The translations under genes were made by a program, and so were the position numbers. From the NCBI GenBank assembly GCA_041844915.1, contig JBGZBY010000048.1, positions 1 to 64,000 of the forward strand: DNA of 64,000 nucleotides. The letters run 5' to 3'. This document shows, in pieces, positions 34,788 through 43,460 of this stretch (its first letter is position 1; the number at the start of each line of letters is the position of its first letter). The notes below the pieces were generated by a model, which was not told the origin of the DNA, did not search any database, and saw only the letters and a program-made list of their open reading frames with translations. This DNA comes from W11650 sp041844915. GTDB lineage: Bacteria; Bacillota; Clostridia; Lachnospirales; Vallitaleaceae.

Positions 34788-35492
34788 ATGAAAGTATTAG
34801 GGTTAGAAAGCTCCGGCAAGGTTGCCGGTCTGGCAATTGTTGAAGGCAGTGAGGTTATTGCGGAATTTTCACTGAACGCAGGTATCACCCATTCTCAAAC
34901 CTTCCTGCCTTTACTGGATCAAATGCTAAGGCACAGCGGAACAAGATTGGAGGATATTGACCGGATTGCGGTATCGCAGGGGCCAGGCTCTTATACCGGC
35001 TTAAGGATTGGTATTGCAACAGCAAAGGGCTTGGCGCTGCCGACAGATAAGGAGATTGTTCCGGTATCGACCTTGGCAGGCTTGGCATACAATATTGCCG
35101 ATGAGGAGACCATAATTTTTCCCTTGCTTTTTGCCAGAACGACGGAGCTTTATTATGCGCAGTACCGCTCGGAAAAAGGCGAATTGACGGAGGTAGAGGC
35201 TCCGCAAGTGTTGCTTTTGGAAGAAGCGCTCCAAAGAATTAAGCAGGTTCAGGAGGGCGGAGAGCGAACAGCACTTGTAGGCGACGGCTTCTTCCGCTTT
35301 GAGAAGCAATTTCGGGAAAATTTGCCGTCACGGCAGTTTTTTGTGCCGATGCGCCGCAGGCATCAACTTTCGGCAGCCAGTATTGCCCTGCTGGGTGAAA
35401 AGAGGACGGCGGGTTGCGGCATTTCCGGAAGGGAGCTTGTGCCGGTGTATTTGAAAAAAACGCAGGCGGAAAGGGAATGCGGCCAGGAATGA
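34788..35492 (+). CDS. tsaB: tRNA t6A biosynthesis protein TsaB
   Basis: TsaB (234 aa) is the partner of TsaD in making threonylcarbamoyl-adenosine at position 37 of tRNAs that read ANN codons. ASKHA-fold motifs are clear: MKVLGLESSGKVAGLAIVEG, SQTFLPLLDQMLR, DRIAVSQGPGSYTGLRIGIA and VSTLAGLA. I place the start at ATG 34788, after GCAGAGG; an in-frame start at 34752 precedes it. tsaE is not upstream as it often is. The tsaD partner is at 39.9 kb. The TGA overlaps the rimI ATG (ATGA). Confidence 0.95.
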   Translation: MKVLGLESSGKVAGLAIVEGSEVIAEFSLNAGITHSQTFLPLLDQMLRHSGTRLEDIDRIAVSQGPGSYTGLRIGIATAKGLALPTDKEIVPVSTLAGLAYNIADEETIIFPLLFARTTELYYAQYRSEKGELTEVEAPQVLLLEEALQRIKQVQEGGERTALVGDGFFRFEKQFRENLPSRQFFVPMRRRHQLSAASIALLGEKRTAGCGISGRELVPVYLKKTQAERECGQE

Positions 35493-37924
35493 AAGAGATT
35501 CGGGAAATGAGGCGCGAGGATGTGGAGGCCATTCTGCGGATCGAGCAAGAAAGCTTTTCTCTGCCGTGGAGTGCGGCGGCCTTTGAGAACGAATTGAGTA
35601 ATCCGGACACCCATTATTATGTATGGCTGGAGGAGAATGAGCCGATTGGCTATGCTGGCTTTTGGAAGGTGCTGACGGATGGGAATATTACCAATATTGC
35701 TTTTGCCAAGAAATACCGAGGACAGGGCAGAGGGCAGGAGCTGGTTGCCTTTTTAAAGGAAAGAGCAAGGGAGCTGGGCATCGCGGCGATGACCTTGGAG
35801 GTCAGGCAAAGCAATGCGGCGGCGATTGCTGTGTATCAGAAAAATGGCTTTCGGACGGAAGGAATTCGCAGAGATTATTATAGTAAGCCAATGGAGGACG
35901 CTCTCATTATGTGGGCGGAGATAAAAAAGGAGGAAGTTATGAGCATGGAACAAAAGGTAATTAACACTTTGCGCGGTTTGTCCGCAGACGCCGTACAGAA
36001 AGCCAATTCCGGTCATCCCGGTTTGCCGCTGGGAGCAGCTCCGGCAGCCTTTACATTATGGGCAAAAATAATGAAGCATAATCCGCATCGTCCGGATTGG
36101 GCGGATCGGGATCGCTTTATTTTATCGGCGGGGCATGGATCAGCGCTGCTTTATTCCTTGCTTCATGTTTTTGACTATGGATTGAAAATTGAGGATTTAA
36201 AAGCGTTTCGGCAATGGGGCTCCTTGACGCCGGGACATCCGGAATTTGGGCATACCGCAGGAGTGGAGGCAACGACGGGACCTTTGGGAGCCGGCTTTGC
36301 TACGGCAGTTGGAATGGCGATGGCAGAGGCGCATTTGGCGGCAAAATACAATCGGCAAGGTCATACGCCGATAAATCACTACACTTATGCGCTGTGCGGC
36401 GACGGTTGCCTGATGGAGGGCATCAGCGCTGAAGCGGCGTCATTAGCTGGTACCTTAGGACTTGGGAAATTGATTGTTATCTACGATTCCAATCAGATTA
36501 CTATTGAGGGCAGCACGGAGATTGCATTTACCGAGGATGTGGCAAAGCGTTTTGAAGCCTATCATTGGCAGGTAATCGATGTGGCGGACGGTACGGATGT
36601 GACGGCGATTGAAAAAGCGTTAAGTGAGGCCAAGGCAGATTTGAGCAGACCAAGTCTTGTTGTGGTTCATACGAAGATTGGATATGGCTCGGCGCTGGAG
36701 GGCAGCGAGGAATCACATGGAGCGCCGCTGGGAGCGGAAAATATCAAGGCGATGAAGGAAAAATTCGGTATGCCGGCGGATAAGGATTTCTTTGTGGACG
36801 AGGACGTCTATGAATACGCGCGAGAAACCGTTAAGAAGGGCGCGCAGGCGGAAGCGGAATGGATGGCGGCATGGCAGGCCTATGAAAAAGCATATCCGGA
36901 GGAGGCCAAGGAATTATCTGCTCGACTGTCAGACAGCTGTGATCTTAGTTTTATGGATGAGGAAGAATTTTGGAGTTTTGCCGATAAGCCGAATGCTACG
37001 CGCAATTTATCCGGCGAGGTGATTCAAAGGATTGCCGCCAAGACTCCGGTCTTATTTGGCGGCTCGGCGGATCTGGCGCCGTCAACCAAGACCTATATGA
37101 AGGGACAGGGTGATTTCGGGAAGAAGGACTATACCGGCAGAAATCTTCATTTTGGAGTAAGAGAGCTGGCAATGGCTGGTATTTTAAACGGAATACAGCT
37201 GCATGGCGGATTTAAGGCTTACGGAGCAACATTCTTTGTTTTTAGCGATTATATGAAGCCGATGATTCGCTTGGCGGCGCTAATGAATATTCCGGCAGTT
37301 TATGTGCTGACGCATGACAGCATTGGAGTTGGAGAGGACGGCCCGACGCATCAGCCGATTGAGCAATTGGCCTCGCTGCGCAGTACGCCGAATGTTATTA
37401 CCTTCCGACCGGCGGATGCCAGAGAAACGGCGGCGGGCTGGTATGTAGCGATGCACTCGCAGAGAATGCCGGTGGCACTGGTGTTGACCAGACAAAATCT
37501 GCCGAATTATGCCGGCAGCGGAAAAGCGGCGCTCAAGGGAGGATATGTGCTTTCTGACTGTGAGAAAGCAATGCCCGATGTCCTGCTTTTGGCAAGCGGG
37601 TCGGAGGTTGAACAACTGATGCAGGCGCAGGCGCTTCTAAAGGAGGACGGCATTCATGCCAGAGTGATCAGTATGCCGAGCTTTGAGTTGTTTGATATGC
37701 AGCCGGAGGAATATAAGGAAAGTGTTATGCCGAAGGAGGTAGCGGCTCGGCTGGCAATGGAAGCGGGAAGCAGCTTTGGTTGGCATAAATATTTGGGCTT
37801 TGCCGGAAAGGTGATCGCCATGGAGGGCTTTGGTGCGTCTGGGCCGGCGGAGATCGCGTTTAAGGAATTTGGCTTTACTGCGGAAAATGCAGTTAAACAA
37901 GTCAAGGAAATGCTGAATAAATAA
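35489..37924 (+). CDS. rimI-tkt: In-frame fusion of RimI acetyltransferase and transketolase
   Basis: A single 811-residue frame runs from rimI into transketolase with no stop. Residues 1-150 are a complete GNAT acetyltransferase: EIREMRREDVEAILRIEQES, the acetyl-CoA loop RGQGRGQELV, LEVRQSNAAAIAVYQKNGF. RimI N-acetylates ribosomal protein S18. After MWAEIKKEEV the sequence continues as MSMEQKVINTLRGL, the natural transketolase start. rimI begins at ATG 35489, overlapping tsaB. The loss of a stop may be real, making a long fused protein and/or a free transketolase from an internal start, or an indel in the read. No known biology links the activities. Confidence 0.8.
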   Translation: MKEIREMRREDVEAILRIEQESFSLPWSAAAFENELSNPDTHYYVWLEENEPIGYAGFWKVLTDGNITNIAFAKKYRGQGRGQELVAFLKERARELGIAAMTLEVRQSNAAAIAVYQKNGFRTEGIRRDYYSKPMEDALIMWAEIKKEEVMSMEQKVINTLRGLSADAVQKANSGHPGLPLGAAPAAFTLWAKIMKHNPHRPDWADRDRFILSAGHGSALLYSLLHVFDYGLKIEDLKAFRQWGSLTPGHPEFGHTAGVEATTGPLGAGFATAVGMAMAEAHLAAKYNRQGHTPINHYTYALCGDGCLMEGISAEAASLAGTLGLGKLIVIYDSNQITIEGSTEIAFTEDVAKRFEAYHWQVIDVADGTDVTAIEKALSEAKADLSRPSLVVVHTKIGYGSALEGSEESHGAPLGAENIKAMKEKFGMPADKDFFVDEDVYEYARETVKKGAQAEAEWMAAWQAYEKAYPEEAKELSARLSDSCDLSFMDEEEFWSFADKPNATRNLSGEVIQRIAAKTPVLFGGSADLAPSTKTYMKGQGDFGKKDYTGRNLHFGVRELAMAGILNGIQLHGGFKAYGATFFVFSDYMKPMIRLAALMNIPAVYVLTHDSIGVGEDGPTHQPIEQLASLRSTPNVITFRPADARETAAGWYVAMHSQRMPVALVLTRQNLPNYAGSGKAALKGGYVLSDCEKAMPDVLLLASGSEVEQLMQAQALLKEDGIHARVISMPSFELFDMQPEEYKESVMPKEVAARLAMEAGSSFGWHKYLGFAGKVIAMEGFGASGPAEIAFKEFGFTAENAVKQVKEMLNK
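35939..37924 (+). CDS. tkt: Transketolase, probably also translated from an internal start
   Basis: The 661-residue transketolase is full length and runs the non-oxidative pentose phosphate pathway, with TPP. Motifs: GHPGLPLGAAPAAFTLW near the start, HGSALLYSLLH, GPLGAGFATAVGMA, the TPP motif GDGCLMEGISAEAAS near residue 155, SHGAPLGAE, and GVRELAMAGILNGIQLHGG and THDSIGVGEDGPTHQPIEQL in the C-terminal half. The ATG is preceded by AAGGAGG, placed 7 bp upstream, a strong site that lies inside the last codons of rimI. The 21-base stretch around this start is also found before gls24 at 54.86 kb. Confidence 0.92.
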   Translation: MSMEQKVINTLRGLSADAVQKANSGHPGLPLGAAPAAFTLWAKIMKHNPHRPDWADRDRFILSAGHGSALLYSLLHVFDYGLKIEDLKAFRQWGSLTPGHPEFGHTAGVEATTGPLGAGFATAVGMAMAEAHLAAKYNRQGHTPINHYTYALCGDGCLMEGISAEAASLAGTLGLGKLIVIYDSNQITIEGSTEIAFTEDVAKRFEAYHWQVIDVADGTDVTAIEKALSEAKADLSRPSLVVVHTKIGYGSALEGSEESHGAPLGAENIKAMKEKFGMPADKDFFVDEDVYEYARETVKKGAQAEAEWMAAWQAYEKAYPEEAKELSARLSDSCDLSFMDEEEFWSFADKPNATRNLSGEVIQRIAAKTPVLFGGSADLAPSTKTYMKGQGDFGKKDYTGRNLHFGVRELAMAGILNGIQLHGGFKAYGATFFVFSDYMKPMIRLAALMNIPAVYVLTHDSIGVGEDGPTHQPIEQLASLRSTPNVITFRPADARETAAGWYVAMHSQRMPVALVLTRQNLPNYAGSGKAALKGGYVLSDCEKAMPDVLLLASGSEVEQLMQAQALLKEDGIHARVISMPSFELFDMQPEEYKESVMPKEVAARLAMEAGSSFGWHKYLGFAGKVIAMEGFGASGPAEIAFKEFGFTAENAVKQVKEMLNK

Positions 37925-37957
37925 AAAACCGTATTTCCCTGTTAAGCTGTGATAAAT

Positions 37958-38042
37958 CGGAAATTCCGGTGAAAAATGCCGATATCTTATGCGGATGATG
38001 AAATGATCCGGAGATATCGGCATAACTTAGTGTAAATTTCCG
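37958..38042 (+). other. Long near-palindromic hairpin after transketolase
   Basis: CGGAAATT (37958-37965) pairs with AATTTCCG (38035-38042), ATGCCGATATC (37976-37986) with GATATCGGCAT (38013-38023), and CGGAT (37992-37996) with ATCCG (38006-38010). No T-run follows. It could stabilise the tkt mRNA 3' end, act as a processing site, or be a copy of a repeated palindrome. Confidence 0.7.
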
Positions 38043-38126
38043 CTTTAAGTAGAGTGAAATATAAATAAAAGCTTTGCCGAAGGGCGAGAGGGTGGAAAAC
38101 GGGAAAAATAGAGAAAGAGGAAACGA

Positions 38127-39038
38127 ATGTTAGATATTTGCTTGCTGGGAACCGGTGGAATGATGCCCTTGCCTTATCGCTGGCTGACTTCCCTGATAAC
38201 TAGACACAATGGCAGCAATCTTTTGATTGACTGCGGCGAAGGAACTCAAATCACACTAAAGGAACAGGGCTGGGGATACAAACAGATTGATACGATCTGT
38301 ATTACGCATTTTCATGCCGACCATATCAGCGGATTGCCGGGAATGCTTCTGGCGATGGCGAATTCGGATCGAACAGAGCCGCTGCTGATGATAGGCCCCA
38401 AAGGGCTGGAAAAGGTAGTCAATGCTTTGCGGGTTATTGTACCGCAGCTGCCGTTTACCATTTTGTTCCATGAAATAATGGAGGAACGGGAGGAAATAAA
38501 GCACAAGGGCTATCGAATTCGGGCATTTCACGTCAACCATCGGGTCAATTGCTATGGTTATGCGCTGCATATTGATAGACAGGGCAGGTTTGATCTGGCA
38601 CGGGCACAGGAGCAGAATATTCCGATTCGTTTCTGGTCAAAGCTGCAAAAAGGAGAAAGCCTGGAATGGGAGGGCAGGCTTTTGAAACCGGACATGGTTC
38701 TCGGTGAAGAAAGAAAAGGGATTCATGTCACCTATTGTACTGATACCCGACCGACTGCCTCTATCGAGGAGGAAGCCGCAGAATCGGACTTATTTATTTG
38801 CGAGGGGATGTATGCGGAGAAATTGGAAAACACCAATGCTGTTGCCTATAAGCATATGACCTTTGAGGAGGCGGCGCTTTTGGCCAAAAAAGCGAAGGTG
38901 AAAAAGCTTTGGCTGACGCATTTCAGTCCATCCCTAATCTATCCAAAAGAGCAGCTCCCGATGGCAAGAGCGATTTTTAAGAATACATGGATTCCTAGGG
39001 ATAGAGAAACCGTAACATTGACTTTTGAGCAGGAATAG
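38127..39038 (+). CDS. rnz: Ribonuclease Z-like metallo-beta-lactamase
   Basis: RNase Z trims tRNA precursor 3' ends. The 303-residue protein has LLGTGGMMPLPYRWLTSLI, the metal motif THFHADHISGLPGMLL near residue 58 (HxHxDH), a late HVNHRVNCYGYAL, TYCTDTRPT and EGMYAEKLENTNAVAYKHMTF with LTHFSPSLIYP. It looks like the short RNase Z/ElaC type. Its ATG follows AAAGAGGAAACG. It stands on its own between the tkt hairpin and a hypothetical gene; alternatives are a phosphodiesterase of the same fold. Confidence 0.88.
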   Translation: MLDICLLGTGGMMPLPYRWLTSLITRHNGSNLLIDCGEGTQITLKEQGWGYKQIDTICITHFHADHISGLPGMLLAMANSDRTEPLLMIGPKGLEKVVNALRVIVPQLPFTILFHEIMEEREEIKHKGYRIRAFHVNHRVNCYGYALHIDRQGRFDLARAQEQNIPIRFWSKLQKGESLEWEGRLLKPDMVLGEERKGIHVTYCTDTRPTASIEEEAAESDLFICEGMYAEKLENTNAVAYKHMTFEEAALLAKKAKVKKLWLTHFSPSLIYPKEQLPMARAIFKNTWIPRDRETVTLTFEQE

Positions 39039-39172
39039 AGAAAAAATATGCCCTGACCGGATGGATGGAATTTACCGGAAATGATTTGACAGAGAATCGG
39101 TTGGGATTGAAGCTTATCGTGGAACAATGAGATAAGGAAGAAAAAAAGAATTTTTGTTGAGGTGATTTCATC

Positions 39173-39781
39173 ATGAAGAAATTGATAGGTTTGATCATAT
39201 TGGTACTGGCGCTGCTAGGGATACTATATGGACTTTATATTTATCAGGAAAAGCAGGAGGCGGCGAAGCTTCCGACAGAAAGTAATGTTTTAAATGAAGC
39301 AAAGGTCATGGAGTTGTTGGATAAGAGAAATGAGAAGGAAAGAGAGAGAGTTTTGCGGCTGGCTGCCAAATCGCCGGATCAGGTGATTGCGCTTAATTCC
39401 TTGATTTTAAAAATAACCTACAGCCGAGAGCTGGATCGGGAGCAGGTGGACGAGCTGATAACACTTCAGCGCAGCCAGTTTTCTCCGGAACTGCTGAGTA
39501 AAAACGAGGAGCTGACGCAGCAGTTAAAGGTTTGGATGGAAACGGAGAAGCAGAAGAACCAGAAAATTAAAATTGTGGATTATAAGGCACTGGCTCCTTA
39601 CAATATGGACAAGGTAAAATATGACGGAGTGGAAAGATCGACCGTCAGAGTAAGCGTAGTATTTTATACCAATATTTCCGGCGTCAATCATTATATTGAC
39701 TATCTTTTATACGCCAATGACCAAAATGAATGGAAAATTGCTGGTTGGGCAAAGGGCGAAGAATTTCTGGTAGTGGAATAA
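39173..39781 (+). CDS. Conserved hypothetical membrane-anchored protein
   Basis: A 202-residue protein with an N-terminal anchor (LIGLIILVLALLGILYGLYI), a helical Lys/Glu-rich part (RNEKERERVLRLAAKSPDQV) and a C-terminal beta part (STVRVSVVFYTNISGVN, DYLLYANDQNEWKIAGWAKG) that resembles the fold of NTF2-like lumazine-type domains in texture only. There is no lipobox. It likely faces outside the membrane. The ATG follows TTGAGGTGATTTCATC. The neighbours rnz and tsaD do not hint at its role. I recognise it only as a Clostridia-type hypothetical. Confidence 0.75.
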   Translation: MKKLIGLIILVLALLGILYGLYIYQEKQEAAKLPTESNVLNEAKVMELLDKRNEKERERVLRLAAKSPDQVIALNSLILKITYSRELDREQVDELITLQRSQFSPELLSKNEELTQQLKVWMETEKQKNQKIKIVDYKALAPYNMDKVKYDGVERSTVRVSVVFYTNISGVNHYIDYLLYANDQNEWKIAGWAKGEEFLVVE

Positions 39782-39897
39782 AAGAAAAATTAGCGTAGCC
39801 CTTAAGCTGACGGGAGGCTCGGCGAAGTTTTAGACTGCGTCTGTATTAAGGGGCGAATGAAGCCGGAAGGCTGTACAGGTAACGGAAGGGCTTATTT

Positions 39898-40914
39898 ATG
39901 GAGCATAAAAGAATAAAAATTTTGGCGATTGAAACCTCTTGTGATGAAACCTCGGCGGCGGTGGTGGAAGATGGCAGGAGGATTCTTTCCAATATCATTT
40001 CCTCACAGATTACTTCCCATATGAAATTTGGCGGCGTTGTGCCGGAGCTGGCCTCGCGCATGCATATTGAGAAGATCGACCAAGTCATAGGGGAGGCGAT
40101 GGCGAAAGCCGGCTGCCGTTTTGATGAGCTGTCGGCGATTGCGGTGACCTATGGACCGGGGCTGGTGGGAGCGCTTTTGGTAGGAGTAGCAGAGGCGAAG
40201 GCCTTGGCTTATGCGCTGGGACTGCCGCTGATTCCGGTTCATCATATCAGCGGTCATATCGCTGCCAACTATATTGAGGAGCCAATAATGGAGCCGCCCT
40301 TTTTGTGCTTGGTTGTTTCGGGAGGGCATACCCATTTAGTGAAAACCGAAGCCTACGGTCAGTATACGATTCTGGGGAAAACCAGAGATGACGCGATTGG
40401 GGAGGCTTTTGACAAAATTGCCAGAGAAGTTGGATTGGGCTATCCAGGCGGACCGAAGATTGATAGAGAGGCAAAGCAGGGAAAAGAGGACGCCATTGTT
40501 TTTCCCAAAGCTTATTTGGAAGAGGGAAGCTATGACTTCAGCTTTAGCGGCGTAAAATCGGCAGTGATAAATTATATGCACAGAGCAAGGCAAAAAGGCG
40601 AAGCGCTTTGCCGAGAGGACTTGGTGGCATCCTTCCAGAAGGCGGTTACGGATATTGTAATAGAAAAGACGATGCTGGCGGCAGAAGCGTATGGGTTGGA
40701 TAAAATTGCTCTGGCCGGCGGTGTGGCTGCCAATTCCAGATTGCGGGCGGAAATGGAGAAGGCCTGCCGAAGCAGAGGATATTCTTTTCATGTGCCTTCT
40801 CTGGTCTATTGTACGGATAATGCGGCGATGATTGGAGTAGCGGCATATCATGATTTTTTGCAGGGGAAATTTGCCGAGCTTGATTTAAATGCTGTTCCGG
40901 GCTTAAAGCTATAG
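39898..40914 (+). CDS. tsaD: tRNA t6A threonylcarbamoyltransferase TsaD
   Basis: TsaD catalyses transfer of the threonylcarbamoyl group to A37 of tRNA, with TsaB. The 338-residue protein has AIETSCDETSAAVVEDG near residue 10, the metal motif VHHISGHIAANY (two His, near residue 112), SGGHTHLV and the GAVAANS-type ALAGGVAANSRLRAEM. Opening residues match the Gcp family. The ATG has GGAAGGGC upstream. tsaB lies 4.4 kb upstream, so the t6A genes are split. Confidence 0.97.
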   Translation: MEHKRIKILAIETSCDETSAAVVEDGRRILSNIISSQITSHMKFGGVVPELASRMHIEKIDQVIGEAMAKAGCRFDELSAIAVTYGPGLVGALLVGVAEAKALAYALGLPLIPVHHISGHIAANYIEEPIMEPPFLCLVVSGGHTHLVKTEAYGQYTILGKTRDDAIGEAFDKIAREVGLGYPGGPKIDREAKQGKEDAIVFPKAYLEEGSYDFSFSGVKSAVINYMHRARQKGEALCREDLVASFQKAVTDIVIEKTMLAAEAYGLDKIALAGGVAANSRLRAEMEKACRSRGYSFHVPSLVYCTDNAAMIGVAAYHDFLQGKFAELDLNAVPGLKL

Positions 40915-40997
40915 GAGGAAGCGAGCTTTAAAATATTTGCGAAAAACAGCAGGAGGGGAGCCTGTCGGAATATGGAAAACGGAAAGGTAGGTATGAT

Positions 40998-42464
40998 TTG
41001 AGCATTGTTATTTCTAAGTTAAAGGAAGTGCTGTCTTCGGTACTGCCGATTATTGTAATAGTATTGCTGCTTAATTTTACATTGGCGCCTTTGGGAGGAA
41101 CGCTGCTTGTTCGTTTTTTGCTGGGCAGTGTGTTAGTGACCATGGGGCTGGCTCTTTTTCTGATAGGGGTAGATATCGGCATTACTCCGCTGGGCAGCTT
41201 AACTGGACTGTCGCTGGCAAAAACAAATAAATTATGGATTGTTTTAATTGCCGGTCTGATATTGGGCTTTTTTATTTCGATTGCCGAGCCGGGACTGATG
41301 GTGCTTGCCAATCAGGTCGATCTGGTTACCGGCGGACAAATTTCTGGCCTAAGTATTTTGGTGGTGGTATCTGTTGGGCTGGCGGTTATGATATCCTTCG
41401 GCTTTTTGAGAATCTTCTATAATATTCCTCTTTATAAGGTTTTATTTGTCCTTTATATCATCGTATTTGGAATTTCTTTCTTTATTTCCCAAGAATTTTT
41501 GGCGATTGCCTTTGATTCGTCGGGAGCGACTACCGGTATTTTAGCAGTTCCCTTTATCCTGTCGCTTTCTGTTGGTATTTCCAAATTAAAAAAGGACAGT
41601 AAGGCTTCGGAAAAGGACAGCTTTGGTTTGGTGGCGATTGCTTCGACTGGTGCGATTCTGGGAGTGATGCTGTTGAACATTTTTTCCGGAGCGACCGAAT
41701 TTGTCGGTGGCGGAGAGTCGGACATTATACAGCTTCAGCCCTTTGGCGAGCTGGTTGGAACTTACTTTAAGGAAAGTATTATGGCGGTGCTGCCGCTGTT
41801 CGTGATTTTGCTGGTTTTACAAAAGGTATCGTTTAAGCTGTCAAAAAGGGAGCTTCGTAAGCTGCTGACCGGCTTTTTATTTGCTTTTTTCGGACTGTTT
41901 GTATTTATGCTGGGAGTAAACGGAGGCTTTATGAATGTAGGTGCGACGATCGGCAACCGACTGGCGCTTTTGGACAATAAGATATATATTACAGTGATAG
42001 GGCTGATTTTGGGTGTTGCAACTATTTTAGCGGAGCCGGCGGTCTATGTTTTGACGCATCAGATTGAGGATGTTACCAGCGGCTATGTCAATCGCAAGGC
42101 GGTGCTGTTTTCGCTGGCAGTAGGAGTTGGCTTGGCAGTTGCGCTGTCAGTCATCCGTATTTTGGTGCCGGGAATACGGCTGTGGCATTATCTCCTGCCC
42201 AGCTATGCGATTTGTCTGGGGCTGATGTTTTTTACGCCAAAGCTGTTTGTGGGTATTGCCTTTGACGCAGGCGGAGTAGCGACTGGACCGATGACGGCAA
42301 CCTTTATTCTGGCGTTTATTCAGGGAGCGGCTCAGGCGTTTGAGGGAGCGGATCTCATGGCGGATGGCTTCGGCATGATTGCTATGGTGGCGACGATGCC
42401 GATTATTACCTTGCAGCTTTTGGGATTGATATTCAAGATGAAATCAAAAGGAGCGGAGAACTAG
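40998..42464 (+). CDS. Membrane protein with two DUF1538 domains
   Basis: A 488-residue integral membrane protein with about twelve helices and two homologous halves. The first half opens with LSSVLPIIVIVLLLNFTLAP and VTMGLALFLIGVDIGITPLG; the second repeats with FKESIMAVLPLFVILLVLQK and FAFFGLFVFMLGVNGGFMNVG. A conserved EPGLMVLANQV/EPAVYVLTHQI pair marks each half. The fold suggests an internally duplicated carrier; the substrate is unknown. Start is TTG 40998. Next to it, 2 bp downstream, is a P-II-like protein, a strong hint at ligand-controlled transport. Confidence 0.85.
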   Translation: MSIVISKLKEVLSSVLPIIVIVLLLNFTLAPLGGTLLVRFLLGSVLVTMGLALFLIGVDIGITPLGSLTGLSLAKTNKLWIVLIAGLILGFFISIAEPGLMVLANQVDLVTGGQISGLSILVVVSVGLAVMISFGFLRIFYNIPLYKVLFVLYIIVFGISFFISQEFLAIAFDSSGATTGILAVPFILSLSVGISKLKKDSKASEKDSFGLVAIASTGAILGVMLLNIFSGATEFVGGGESDIIQLQPFGELVGTYFKESIMAVLPLFVILLVLQKVSFKLSKRELRKLLTGFLFAFFGLFVFMLGVNGGFMNVGATIGNRLALLDNKIYITVIGLILGVATILAEPAVYVLTHQIEDVTSGYVNRKAVLFSLAVGVGLAVALSVIRILVPGIRLWHYLLPSYAICLGLMFFTPKLFVGIAFDAGGVATGPMTATFILAFIQGAAQAFEGADLMADGFGMIAMVATMPIITLQLLGLIFKMKSKGAEN

Positions 42465-42466
42465 AT

Positions 42467-43138
42467 ATGATAAATTTTACGGAAGCATCTTGTTTTGAAT
42501 TGATTTATGCAATTGTCAGCTATGGAATGGGCAGCAAATTTATGCATAAAGCAAAGGAGTACGGGGTTCGGGGAGGAACCATCCTGCCGGCAAAGGGAAC
42601 CGTTCAAAATGCAGTTCTAAACTTTTTTTCTTTATATGACGAAAGAAAAGAAATCGTGATATTGGGCATGGATCGAAAAACGGCGGAAAGCGCGATGGAA
42701 AAGCTGAGCCGAGATTTTCATTTTGAAAAGCCGCATAAGGGAATTGCTTTTTCCACGCCGATGTGCGCGATCATAGGAAGCCATCAAATCACAGATGATG
42801 TCAGTGAGAAAAAAGAAAGTGAGGATAAAAAAATGTATCAGTTGATTACGACGATTGTAAATAGAGGAAAGGCAGAGGAGGTTATAGATGCTGCGAAAGC
42901 AGCGGGCTCTAAGGGAGGAACGATTATTAATGCCAGAGGCTCCGGTGTACATGAAACGATGAAGCTTTTTAATATGGAGATTGAGCCGGAAAAGGAAATT
43001 GTGCTTATTCTGTCGCAAAGAGAGGTAACTGGCGGTATTGTTGCCTCCATTCGGAAGAATCTGGATATTGACAAGCCCGGCAACGGTATTATTTTTATTC
43101 AGGAGGTCAGCCAAGCCTACGGAATATACAGCGAGTAA
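42467..43138 (+). CDS. Tandem P-II-like regulator of the DUF1538 protein
   Basis: A 223-residue cytoplasmic protein containing two P-II-like ferredoxin-fold units joined by a Lys/Glu linker near residues 112-124. The halves share AKEYGVRGGTILPAKGTVQN / AKAAGSKGGTIINARGSGVH, and each ends with a hydrophobic strand (IAFSTPMCAIIG / NGIIFIQEVSQA). It begins 2 bp after the DUF1538 gene, so the two form an operon. By analogy with GlnB/AmtB, it probably senses a nucleotide or metabolite and gates the transporter. The second half alone has a plausible internal ATG at 42832, but no obvious second start site is needed. Confidence 0.85.
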   Translation: MINFTEASCFELIYAIVSYGMGSKFMHKAKEYGVRGGTILPAKGTVQNAVLNFFSLYDERKEIVILGMDRKTAESAMEKLSRDFHFEKPHKGIAFSTPMCAIIGSHQITDDVSEKKESEDKKMYQLITTIVNRGKAEEVIDAAKAAGSKGGTIINARGSGVHETMKLFNMEIEPEKEIVLILSQREVTGGIVASIRKNLDIDKPGNGIIFIQEVSQAYGIYSE

Positions 43139-43309
43139 TCAGAGTGTTAAAGAGGGGTGGTACTGGAGAAGCTGAATCAATAAAAAGCAGGATTTTATAG
43201 AAAAGCTGTAAAAGGAAGTATTGGGAATTCTAATATAAATTTAGAGGGCTGGTAAAGAAAGGAATCGGAAAATTCTTCTTGCAACAGCAGGATTCTATGA
43301 AAAAAGTGC

Positions 43310-43338
43310 TTGACATACAAAGTTCTTTATGATATTCT
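43310..43338 (+). promoter_or_regulatory. Promoter of the tRNA-Ser pair
   Basis: A consensus TTGACA (43310-43315), 17-bp spacer and TATTCT (43333-43338) preceded by TG, an extended -10 (TATGATATTCT). It lies 27 bp before the first tRNA gene. Confidence 0.88.
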
Positions 43339-43365
43339 ACATTAGTGCTTGTGAGAAGCGTCAAT

Positions 43366-43451
43366 GGAGAGGTGTCCGAGTGGCTTAAGGAGCTAGTCTT
43401 GAAAACTAGTGACTCCGAAAGGAGCCGGGGGTTCAAATCCCTTCCTCTCCG
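43366..43451 (+). tRNA. tRNA-Ser (anticodon TGA)
   Basis: Acceptor arms GGAGAGG (43366-43372) and CCTCTCC (43444-43450) pair fully, with G as discriminator. The anticodon loop CTTGAAA contains TGA. A long variable arm (GACTCCGAAAGGAGC) and the TpsiC loop GGTTCAAATCC mark it as class II tRNA-Ser. No CCA is encoded. Confidence 0.97.
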
Positions 43452-43460
43452 TTATAATCT

